Assembly: GCA_963922495.1 (NCBI GenBank)
Contig: CAWUIH010000011.1
Coordinates: forward strand, 1-41,555
DNA from: CAWUIH01 sp963922495
GTDB taxonomy: Bacteria; Pseudomonadota; Gammaproteobacteria; Coxiellales; Coxiellaceae
Reading direction: 5' to 3'
DNA length: 41,555 nt
Part shown: positions 34,059-41,243 of the stretch, piece by piece
How the letters are laid out: each line of letters opens with the position of its first letter
Numbering within the stretch: the stretch's first letter is position 1
Program-made: the position numbers and the translations under genes
Notes under the pieces: model-generated
What the model was told of the DNA's origin: nothing
The model's database searches: none
What the model saw: the letters and a program-made list of their open reading frames with translations, nothing else

Positions 34059-34388
34059 ATGCTAACATCCATCGATACGAATCCCTCGCTACCGGAAAAA
34101 CCGGTAGAGGATGCTGATTTTTGGCGAGAGCATATCCGTCAATTTGAGCAATTGAATGTTACTTGAAGGGACTATTGTCAAGAGCATCATGTGAATTACG
34201 ATCGATTTCAATATGGGTACCACAAATTCAAAAGACAATCACGCCCAAATTTAAAAAAACCCATTCCGGTGACAGTCGCACCGCAACTCCTAACACCTAA
34301 GGTGTTGTGCATACTTCAAAACAAGGATAAACAACTCTTGGTTCATGATATCGGATTAGCAACAGAAATTTTAACGCGATTTTTTTGA
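34059..34388 (+). pseudogene. tnpA: IS66-family accessory gene tnpA, nonsense-mutated
   Basis: Reading from ATG 34059 gives DADFWREHIRQFEQLNVT, a TGA at 34164-34166, then RDYCQEHHVNYDRFQYGYH and a basic stretch. This is the IS66 TnpA pattern (W..HI..F..S.L....YC..H.L.YDRFQYW). The stop sits where Arg is usual, consistent with CGA changing to TGA. The frame then stays open to 34388, where tnpB begins with a TGATG overlap, as in live IS66 elements. Confidence 0.7.
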
Positions 34389-34624
34389 TGAATGTGTCGT
34401 TTCAAACACCGATTTGGCTTTACCCAATACCGGTCGATTTTCGTAAGCAAATTGACGGGCTAGCCCCAATATTTCACCCTGTCATCAATCATGAAAAAAA
34501 GAAGACAACGTTTAAAAAAACAGCATCGACTCTGAAAAAAACTTCAATTTCCGACCCATCAACGAATTCAAGACGCAACTTCCCCGAACCCCATTCTTTG
34601 CAAGTGCCGGGGCAGGACGCTTGA
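34388..34624 (+). pseudogene. tnpB: IS66-family tnpB remnant, 5' part only
   Basis: ATG 34388 opens a frame with IWLYPIPVDFRKQIDGLAPI, the TnpB signature (DFRKxIDGL). After about 30 codons the resemblance ends, and the rest is probably out of frame or unrelated. No tnpC transposase follows, and I found no terminal inverted repeats. The element is dead. The stretch from 34625 to 34814 holds no gene I can support. Confidence 0.6.
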
Positions 34625-34814
34625 GGGTTATCCGGGGATTAATTGTGCGGCAATGTGGCGAAATAAATCCTGATAGGCGTAACTGCTCGACAATAAGAAT
34701 TTCACTCGTCTCGTATTTCGAATCATCACCGAACCAATCTTAAAGAGCTTTAAAAGTGGTTACAGAGCTATCAATCAATTGTGGATTGGTGAATTAAAAA
34801 TTCTTCCCATCAGA

Positions 34815-35399
34815 TCACTCTCGTACAAACTTTTTCAGCAAGTTGTAGTCAAATCTATCTGCAGCACGTAGAGCAGAAATATAAGTGTCTCTTACCTTAG
34901 ACGACTCAGTTAAATTTTTACTGCCCCATGTAAACCTATCTAAACCAAGTGACAACAACAAAATATCCGCCATCATCCGTGCATGACGTCCATTGCCATT
35001 TGGAAAAGGGTGTATTGTAACTAAACGATGATGAAATCGAACTGCCAATTCATCTTTGCTATAAATTTCATGTTTAATTTGATACTGAATGTCATCGAGC
35101 AGGTTTTTCAATTCTACCGATATTTTAAGCCAGTCAACGCCGATATTTTTATTCGTCTTTCTAAAGTGCCCTGCCCATCGCCATGTTTTATCAAACATTT
35201 TAATATGAATTTGCTTCACAAAGTCAGTAGTTACAACATTTTCAGTATAAAACCGCTTGTTCATCAGCCAATTTTCAGCAGTTAAAATATTACTTTGTTC
35301 CCACTCATTGAGTTGCTTCTGTGTCGTTATATGCTGTGGGATCAAGCCAATCGCCTCATTTGCATCTATCAGTGTTGCACCTGGTGGGTACTCCCACAT
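34815..35399 (-). CDS. Mobile mystery protein B (Fic-domain protein)
   Basis: The 194-aa Fic-family protein has the motif HPFPNGNGRHAR (H130 to R141) after RFHHRLVTI. Fic enzymes usually transfer AMP or another nucleotide group to target proteins. The canonical Asp/Glu of HxFx(D/E)GNGR is Asn134 here, as I recall for this subfamily, so the activity may differ. The N-terminal GATLIDANEAIGLIPQHITT is typical of mobile mystery protein B. Its ribosome site, GAGGAATAGGGT, includes the stop of the upstream HTH gene, so the pair is co-translated in the manner of toxin-antitoxin modules. Confidence 0.88.
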   Translation of the reverse strand: MWEYPPGATLIDANEAIGLIPQHITTQKQLNEWEQSNILTAENWLMNKRFYTENVVTTDFVKQIHIKMFDKTWRWAGHFRKTNKNIGVDWLKISVELKNLLDDIQYQIKHEIYSKDELAVRFHHRLVTIHPFPNGNGRHARMMADILLLSLGLDRFTWGSKNLTESSKVRDTYISALRAADRFDYNLLKKFVRE

Positions 35400-35402
35400 A
35401 CC

Positions 35403-35861
35403 CTATTCCTCCCACAGATGTTTCCAAGACTGACGCAATAATTCACGAGCCAATTCTTCTACCTGTTCTTTTTTCCAACTTGCGTCAACTGACTGATCTT
35501 CTAAATCCATCGTATGCGACGTCCTTTTGACCTGCTGTAAAGCTAGTTTTTTTGCCTTCCTTTCTACTGTCTCCTCTAAAGTCTCATTGGGTACAAAGAC
35601 ATAAACCAATTGGCAATTTAACTGCTCCGCTACGGACTCTAGGGTTTTAACTGTTACGGCGCCTTCTCGTTCAGAGGTTTCAATCTTGACTACACGAGAT
35701 GGATTTACTTGCAATCGCTTAGCTAGTTGCTTTATTGTCATTCCTATAGCTTTTCGAATTGTTCTAACCCAGCCCTGTGTTGGTATAGCAAGCCCACCCT
35801 GCTTTTTTAGCGGGACTAATTGATTGTCCAACTGTTTTAAAGTTAATCTTTCTTGCTTCAT
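35403..35861 (-). CDS. Mobile mystery protein A (HTH regulator)
   Basis: The 152-aa product has a helix-turn-helix segment GWVRTIRKAIGMTIKQLAKR followed by LQVNPSRVVKIETSEREGAV and LNCQLVYVFVPNETLEE, the known signature of mobile mystery protein A. The family is found on mobile elements beside the Fic partner. It should bind the promoter of the pair and may neutralise the partner. Three copies of TATAACTAA lie just upstream (35875-35951) and are likely operators. Confidence 0.88.
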   Translation of the reverse strand: MKQERLTLKQLDNQLVPLKKQGGLAIPTQGWVRTIRKAIGMTIKQLAKRLQVNPSRVVKIETSEREGAVTVKTLESVAEQLNCQLVYVFVPNETLEETVERKAKKLALQQVKRTSHTMDLEDQSVDASWKKEQVEELARELLRQSWKHLWEE

Positions 35862-35874
35862 TTACTTACATATA

Positions 35875-35951
35875 TATAACTAATTTAAGGTATTTCTAAT
35901 TATATATTGATATTTAAGTTTGTCAATATTTAGTTATATTTATATAACTAA
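35875..35951. promoter_or_regulatory. Operator-like repeats of the mobile mystery pair
   Basis: TATAACTAA occurs at 35875-35883 and 35943-35951, and inverted at 35930-35938 (TTAGTTATA). The last two form a 9-bp dyad with a 4-nt centre. They lie 14-90 bp upstream of the HTH gene start, where autoregulation would act. Confidence 0.55.
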
Positions 35952-36030
35952 TATAAAGGCACTTTGTATTAACATTTTGTTACATCACTGTATACAAAAT
36001 AAATATTTCTAACCGTCATACTTCCTAGAA

Positions 36031-36341
36031 CATGACACTTACAGGATGTGCCTTATCTTAAACATGACGTTTACAGGATGAATGACGTGTTAAGAGCAAT
36101 ATTTAATTAGGAAAAAAATAAATGATGGCATCATTAATCTGAACTAACTTACTAATAAATATATTATTTTGGTTACTATTTCTCTAATTATTATAAAATA
36201 CTTATTTTTAAATTATTACTACAATCCTGTAAGTGTCATGCTTTATAATTCATTAATTAATAACCATATAAATTAATAAGTTATATAGATATAAAGTCAC
36301 TGTTTGCAACACCCTTTCAACCCCATCCTGTAAATGTCATG
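36031..36341. repeat. Iteron cluster A (two direct, two inverted copies)
   Basis: The 17-bp unit CATGACATTTACAGGAT occurs at 36031-36047 and 36063-36079 on the plus strand and at 36224-36240 and 36325-36341 on the minus strand, each with at most two changes. The first two are 32 bp apart, about three helical turns. Very AT-rich DNA lies between the two pairs (36080-36223 and 36241-36324), suitable for strand opening. The unit matches that in front of rep, so this may be an origin, an enhancer or a handcuffing site. No gene is seen from 35952 to 36420. Confidence 0.85.
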
Positions 36342-36420
36342 GTTAACCAAAAGAGTCAAAAGATAAATTAATCAATTGTTTTTGATATTTTTCAATGGGT
36401 TGAGAATTAATAAAGTGACT

Positions 36421-36768
36421 TTACTTCCGTTTATTTAGTAGGACTAATCGTCTAATAATGCTAGCTCGAACGATTAAACTTTTCACACCTTCTAAAGCTG
36501 GATGATTTTTCCTAACCTCTATAATGGCATTATCAAGCTTGTCTTCTAAATTAGGGGTTACATAGACTGTTTCTGTTTTTGATAGGTCATCGACGAGTTC
36601 AGCCATTTCAACAAGCGTGTGATATTCTTTAAGCTTCAGAAAATCTTCAATAGCCTCAGAAATCCATCGACTTTTCTCTCTAAGGCTATACCCTTCTTTC
36701 AACATCCTCTCTCTAATTTCTTTTATTGCATTTGCAGATAAAATAACACTGATACGTTTTTTCTTCAC
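36421..36768 (-). CDS. Small DNA-binding-like protein, possible tandem ribbon-helix-helix, third gene of par operon
   Basis: The 115-aa product starts at GTG 36768 with GGGGA upstream. The N-terminal half (ISVILSANAIKEIRERMLKE then KSRWISEAIEDFL) has the strand-helix-helix form of RHH proteins. The C-terminal half (ETVYVTPNLEDKLDNAII then KSLIVRASIIRRLV) seems to repeat the same form, as in tandem RHH proteins. It lies 21 bp after parB and could bind the centromere, repress the operon or control copy number. I do not recognise a named family. Confidence 0.6.
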   Translation of the reverse strand: MKKKRISVILSANAIKEIRERMLKEGYSLREKSRWISEAIEDFLKLKEYHTLVEMAELVDDLSKTETVYVTPNLEDKLDNAIIEVRKNHPALEGVKSLIVRASIIRRLVLLNKRK

Positions 36769-36789
36769 GTAAATTTCCCCGAAGTAAAA

Positions 36790-37815
36790 TTAATTGCTTT
36801 CAACTTTTTCCATTAGTCGAATAAGCGCTGAAATGGAGTTAGAGCATGACCCAAAATCGTTGAAGGACATTTCAGAAAACTGATTCTCAAAATTCGAATA
36901 CAATGGATCCATCGATACAAGTTGAACTAGCTTAGAAACGACTGCCGTACTTTTCGTAGAACCCAAATTGATCTTAGTAGCTTTCTTACCGGGTCGTTTC
37001 TTTGAAGTTGATGTTGGCTGAGCGGAGATCCTATTAATCTTCTTTTGTTGTGATGACTCTTGTTTAAGTTGCTTTAGTGAAGCTCCATTCAAACAAGACT
37101 GCATGAGTAATGATTTCTGTTGACTAGATCTAGCCTTAGCTATTATTGAAGCTTTTTCTAGGCTATTAATTTTCCCTTGTGCAATTGCACCAAGTAATTC
37201 TCCAGATCCATTTAAAACGGCAAGAAAATTTAAGCAGTGTGTTTTCGACCGGTTAATAACACGTTCCAAAAAGGCAGAATCCACCGTCACATTAGCGTCA
37301 ATATGCTTCTTATACTCATCAATAACCTGATTAATATTAGTCAAGGTTTCATACAAAGATAGATCTTCCCGTTGTGCATTTTCTATCAGTTGCAAAAGTC
37401 GTATGTCAAAATCATTTGGTTTTTCGTCAAGTACCTTAGCAGAGATATCTTTTTTCCCAGCTAAAATAGAACTCAAGCATCTACGTTCACCATGAATTAA
37501 TCGGTATGTAGAACCAAATTTATAAATTTCAACAGCATTCCTTACACCATATTTTTTTATCGTTTCAGCAGTTTGTCTAAGAGATTCAAATTCTCTTAAC
37601 TTCTTTTCATATAGAGGGTCGTTAGCATTAGGTCCTTGAGGTAGATCTTCCCTAGTAATCGCTAGATCCCTTGGATTACCGGGATCAAACTCAATAGCAC
37701 TTAAAGGCACAATTTTGTAATTCAGTGTCCCAATATTCCGATTGACTAGGTCTACTGTGCTTGTTATCTCTGAACTAATCTCCTTTGGAAGCGAGTATTT
37801 CTTTCTTGTACTCAT
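36790..37815 (-). CDS. parB: ParB-family partition protein (partner of ParA)
   Basis: The 341-aa product has a ParB N-terminal domain with YRLIHGERRCLSSIL (GERR at 109-112) and LLQLIENAQREDLSLYETL, followed by a helix-rich DNA-binding region and a basic linker (KKRPGKKATK). It should bind a centromere and stimulate ParA. Its ATG overlaps the parA stop by 4 nt. It differs clearly from the second ParB at 40335, which has the chromosomal-type GERRWRA. Confidence 0.9.
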   Translation of the reverse strand: MSTRKKYSLPKEISSEITSTVDLVNRNIGTLNYKIVPLSAIEFDPGNPRDLAITREDLPQGPNANDPLYEKKLREFESLRQTAETIKKYGVRNAVEIYKFGSTYRLIHGERRCLSSILAGKKDISAKVLDEKPNDFDIRLLQLIENAQREDLSLYETLTNINQVIDEYKKHIDANVTVDSAFLERVINRSKTHCLNFLAVLNGSGELLGAIAQGKINSLEKASIIAKARSSQQKSLLMQSCLNGASLKQLKQESSQQKKINRISAQPTSTSKKRPGKKATKINLGSTKSTAVVSKLVQLVSMDPLYSNFENQFSEMSFNDFGSCSNSISALIRLMEKVESN

Positions 37816-38681
37816 TGATAAATCCTCTTATAAATGTATTCACAAACCGCTATTGCTTCTTGTCGAGCAGAATTACTTTCTGGATATTTGAATACTGATT
37901 TCTGTTCAAGATCGCATAGAGGTATCTCTTTACGATCAACCATGTGCACTGGCATAACATATTCAGAATAACCAGGATCATTTCTCAGATCATCAAGTAA
38001 GTCTCGATCCGAGCTTCGACGACTATGAACTTTATTTGGCAGAATTCCTACCAAATTTAAGGGAAAATCAGTTGGACGAGACATGGCCTCTTGTTTCCAT
38101 AGCTGTAAGAGGCCGGCTAGTCCTTCAATAGCTTGTAATTCAATTTCCAGCGGTATAACTAAATGAGTCATCGCTTTGAAAGCTGAAATTGTCAAAGGTC
38201 CCTTGGCTGGAGGAGTGTCTATAACGAATATTTCATAAGCATTTTGAACATCTGGTAAATTTACAAAGCTATATAGTTGGCCATAGACTTTTTCTGCCAT
38301 TTCTTGTCGTTTAACATTCTCAGCTTTAAACAGTCCACCTTCGTCCGATGGAATGATGTCTAAATGTTTTATTTTAGTAGGATAAGGTCTCGGTATTTTC
38401 CCAAAAAAGATATCCGCAATGGAGCTTTTACCATCCCAGCCATGATTGTTAGGATCATTAGGATTAAAGTAGGGGTGTGTAGGTGGTTCTTTATAATCTG
38501 TAATTGGATTTTTGTTGATTCCAAAAAATCGAGCTGTATAACTTGTTTGAGAGTCAATATCGATACCTAAAGTTTCTTTATTTTTTAATAATGAAACATA
38601 TTCACTAAAAATTTTTGACCACGTCGTTTTACCAACCCCACCTTTTTGGTTCGCAAATCCTAAAACAGGTTTTATGTTCAC
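37812..38681 (-). CDS. parA: ParA-family partition ATPase (GTG start)
   Basis: The 289-aa product has a deviant Walker A (KGGVGKTTW, residues 13-21), a GIDIDSQTS switch and FVIDTPPAKGPL as Walker B. It drives plasmid positioning with the overlapping ParB. There is no N-terminal DNA-binding extension, so autoregulation would need another protein. Start GTG 38681 has AGGTG upstream. A perfect 7-bp dyad lies in the upstream region at 38713-38729. Confidence 0.92.
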   Translation of the reverse strand: MNIKPVLGFANQKGGVGKTTWSKIFSEYVSLLKNKETLGIDIDSQTSYTARFFGINKNPITDYKEPPTHPYFNPNDPNNHGWDGKSSIADIFFGKIPRPYPTKIKHLDIIPSDEGGLFKAENVKRQEMAEKVYGQLYSFVNLPDVQNAYEIFVIDTPPAKGPLTISAFKAMTHLVIPLEIELQAIEGLAGLLQLWKQEAMSRPTDFPLNLVGILPNKVHSRRSSDRDLLDDLRNDPGYSEYVMPVHMVDRKEIPLCDLEQKSVFKYPESNSARQEAIAVCEYIYKRIYQ

Positions 38682-38712
38682 AGTTCACACACCTTTAACA
38701 TATGATATGATA

Positions 38713-38729
38713 AAGCATACCATATGCTT
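38713..38729. promoter_or_regulatory. Inverted repeat upstream of parA
   Basis: AAGCATA and TATGCTT are separated by 3 nt, centred about 40 bp upstream of the parA start. The position suits an operator or centromere for the par operon. The adjacent ATATGATATGATA adds short repeats. Confidence 0.45.
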
Positions 38730-38847
38730 GATTGATTATAAAGTTTGAGTTATTATTTTTTTATGTTTGCTGTTGTTTATTTATGAATGTTTAATTGCGT
38801 TTAAGATAGTTTAACTATCTATTTTTAATACCGAAAAACAGATTAAT

Positions 38848-38970
38848 CATGACGTTTGCAGGAAATGGCATGACATTTACAGGACATATATTAAATCACT
38901 CATGACATTTACAGGATATAAACATGACGTCCCCAGGATATACTAACAACAAACATGACGCTTACAGGGA
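38848..38970 (+). repeat. Iteron cluster B in front of rep (five direct copies)
   Basis: Copies of the 17-bp CATGACATTTACAGGAT unit start at 38848, 38869, 38901, 38923 and 38954, all on the plus strand. The third is exact and the others vary at one to four positions. Start-to-start spacing is 21, 32, 22 and 31 bp, that is two or three helical turns, so all face the same side of the DNA. This is the expected site of Rep binding for initiation and autoregulation. Confidence 0.9.
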
Positions 38971-38977
38971 CCTAAAT

Positions 38978-38986
38978 TGTGGATAA
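38978..38986 (-). promoter_or_regulatory. DnaA box
   Basis: TGTGGATAA is the exact complement of the consensus TTATCCACA. It lies 7 bp downstream of the last iteron and 7 bp upstream of the rep start, pointing to host DnaA taking part in initiation. Confidence 0.75.
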
Positions 38987-38992
38987 ATTTTT

Positions 38993-40360
38993 ATGGATGC
39001 GATAACTAAAGTAAAAAAACCAATTGAGGCAATACAGTGTGCGAATACTTTTAGTTTATTGCAACGAAAAATGTATAACGTACTTCTTGCGAATGCTGCT
39101 GGTAATTTATATCCAGATATGACACATAGAATTGCTATGCGAATTTTGTGTCACTTAATGGGGTATCGCAGCAATGATTATAAAACGATTAAAGAGAAGT
39201 TTCGTGAGCTGCGTCGTATGGATATTGAGTGGGATGTAATAAACGAACATGGTAATAAAGTTTGGACCAACACTTCCCCATTGTCGTTGGCTAGAGTAAT
39301 TGAAGGGGAGGGGATATGCGAGTATGAATTTACTCCCAGTCTAGTTCCATATCTTGATCGACCAGCTCAATATGCTAAATTTAGTTTAGCTGTTCAGGCC
39401 AAGTTCAAATCTTGTTATGGACTTGCCCTATATGAAAACTGTGAGCGCTATAAAAAAATTGGCCATACTCGAACTTTTGACATTCCAACCTTCCGTAAAT
39501 TAATGGGGGTAGCTGAAGAAGAGTATTCTGAATTTTTTGCATTAAAACGACGTGTTATTACTAAGGCCATAAAAGAAGTTAATCAACATGCAGATTTTGA
39601 GGTAGAACCAGAGTACCAAAAAAGAGGCAGGGCTGTAGTTAGCATTCGATTCCTTATTCGACTTAAAGAGCGGCATTTAGACGATGCAAAAGGCCAGTCG
39701 ATCAAAGAAGACCTATTAGAAGAAGTATTGATAGCTAAGGCAGTCAAATATTTTGGTTTAGCAGAAAAAGATGTGCAGAAATACTTAAAAAAATACGGAA
39801 ATACCTATTTATCAGAAAAGGTGGAAGCAATATTAAGTTCTGATAGTTTTAAAAAGGGTATAATTAAAAATATGGCAGGTTACTTGAAAAAGGCATTGAC
39901 TGAAAATTATCAACCCGCTGTTTCAAGCCAGTCTGTCATTGAGGTACAATACCAAGAGAATGAAGTTATCAATTCTCTAAGACAAAAAAAGCATGATCTA
40001 ATGTCTAAGTTAGCTGGACTGTATGATAATTATTTGTCCACCCACGCCTCAGACGTTATTTTAGAACAGCTGACGGAAGAAAATAAAGCCCGACTAATAA
40101 GAGAGTTTGAATCTTATATTACTAGGACATACTATGTGGATTTTTATGAGAGAGAGGGGCTAAAGAACATTATGGTGAGTGATCAATTTGTAGAGTTTAT
40201 GAAAAAGAATCACCTAAATCTTTTACAAACTCTATTTCCTTTTGAACACTATGTAAAGCAGTATCAACCTGAAAAAGGTATTCAAATTGATGCATTGGAG
40301 ATGTCTCTCAAAAAACAAAGCGACGGCTTGAAGCATGGTACCAAAAATAAAAAAGTTTAA
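38993..40360 (+). CDS. Rep_3-family replication initiator
   Basis: The 455-aa initiator should bind the iterons and open the origin. The N-terminal 230 residues fit the Rep_3/RepB winged-helix pair (IQCANTFSLLQRKMYNVLL, then YGLALYENCERYKKIGHTRT and MGVAEEEYSEFFALKRRVI). About 200 further residues, helical and charged, follow; most Rep_3 proteins stop near 250-330 aa, so this tail is unusual. The ATG follows the DnaA box, and the Shine-Dalgarno sequence is weak. Its last 26 nt overlap the next parB, tying expression of the two together. Confidence 0.9.
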   Translation: MDAITKVKKPIEAIQCANTFSLLQRKMYNVLLANAAGNLYPDMTHRIAMRILCHLMGYRSNDYKTIKEKFRELRRMDIEWDVINEHGNKVWTNTSPLSLARVIEGEGICEYEFTPSLVPYLDRPAQYAKFSLAVQAKFKSCYGLALYENCERYKKIGHTRTFDIPTFRKLMGVAEEEYSEFFALKRRVITKAIKEVNQHADFEVEPEYQKRGRAVVSIRFLIRLKERHLDDAKGQSIKEDLLEEVLIAKAVKYFGLAEKDVQKYLKKYGNTYLSEKVEAILSSDSFKKGIIKNMAGYLKKALTENYQPAVSSQSVIEVQYQENEVINSLRQKKHDLMSKLAGLYDNYLSTHASDVILEQLTEENKARLIREFESYITRTYYVDFYEREGLKNIMVSDQFVEFMKKNHLNLLQTLFPFEHYVKQYQPEKGIQIDALEMSLKKQSDGLKHGTKNKKV

Positions 40361-41243
40361 GGGTTCATTAAATCCAATCTTTGATGGCATTGGAGATCAT
40401 CAAGGAATAACTGATCAAGAAGTTCCTAATCATTTAGTAGTAAAAGATCATTTGCCGATTGATCGAATTAAACCTAGACAAAACCAACCCAGAAAAAATT
40501 TTGATAAAGATTCGTTGGAGGAATTGGCACAATCTATAAAATCAAAAGGTGTCATTCAGCCAATTATAGTTCGCCCGATTCATGATGGTTATTATGAAAT
40601 AATCGTTGGGGAACGGCGTTGGCGTGCTTCAAAGCAAATTGGTTTAGGTGAGATCCCTGCTATTGTTAGAGATTATGGAAAATCAGACCGCATGGCAGTT
40701 GCTTTGATTGAAAACATACAAAGGAAAAATTTAAACCCTTTAGAGGAAGCCCAGGCAATTTATGAGCTGATAGAAGAGTGTTCAATGACCCACCTTGAAG
40801 TTGCAGAAGGTATAGGTAAATCGCGAGCAACTATTAGTAATTTGGTGCGGCTATTGAATCTTGAACCAGAAGTCAAGGTGATGGTTAATGCATCACTTTT
40901 GGAAATGGGGCATGCTAGAGCTCTATTGAGTTTGTCTGGGCAAGCACAGATCGATGCGGCTCAATTAGTCGTAAATCGATCATTATCGGTACGTGACACA
41001 GAAAAGTTGGTTCAGGGTATGCAACGACCTGTCACCAAGCAAGAAGATATACGTGTAGATCCACGCTTTGAGGAAAGGGCAAAACAATGGAAAACTTATA
41101 TGTCTCAGCAGTTATCTTCTAGAGTGAATTTGCATATTGGTGCTGAAGGGAAGGGAAAGATGGTTATTTACTTTGATTCAATTGAAGAAGCTGATTGGCT
41201 AATTGACCATATTGACGTGAAAAAGGAACAACGAGACTACTGA
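40335..41243 (+). CDS. parB: Chromosomal-type ParB (Spo0J/ParB) with no adjacent ParA
   Basis: The 302-aa product has a nuclease-like CTPase N-domain with GERRWRA (92-98) and ENIQRKNLNPLEEAQA (126-141), then the helix-turn-helix SMTHLEVAEGIGKSRATISN, and a C-terminal dimer domain. This is the full ParB arrangement, including the motifs used for CTP binding. The ATG lies within rep. A parS-like palindrome lies 173 bp downstream of its stop. No second ParA is seen; it may work with the ParA at 37812 or a host ParA. Confidence 0.9.
   Translation: MVPKIKKFKGSLNPIFDGIGDHQGITDQEVPNHLVVKDHLPIDRIKPRQNQPRKNFDKDSLEELAQSIKSKGVIQPIIVRPIHDGYYEIIVGERRWRASKQIGLGEIPAIVRDYGKSDRMAVALIENIQRKNLNPLEEAQAIYELIEECSMTHLEVAEGIGKSRATISNLVRLLNLEPEVKVMVNASLLEMGHARALLSLSGQAQIDAAQLVVNRSLSVRDTEKLVQGMQRPVTKQEDIRVDPRFEERAKQWKTYMSQQLSSRVNLHIGAEGKGKMVIYFDSIEEADWLIDHIDVKKEQRDY

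Noticed and set aside
34478..34624. Rest of the tnpB frame as an intact short gene
   Set aside because: TnpB resemblance stops near codon 30 and the remainder is low-complexity Lys/Thr/Ser, so this is not an intact tnpB.
36031..36341. CRISPR array
   Set aside because: Spacing is irregular, units occur in both orientations, no cas genes are present, and the same unit lies in front of rep; these are iterons.
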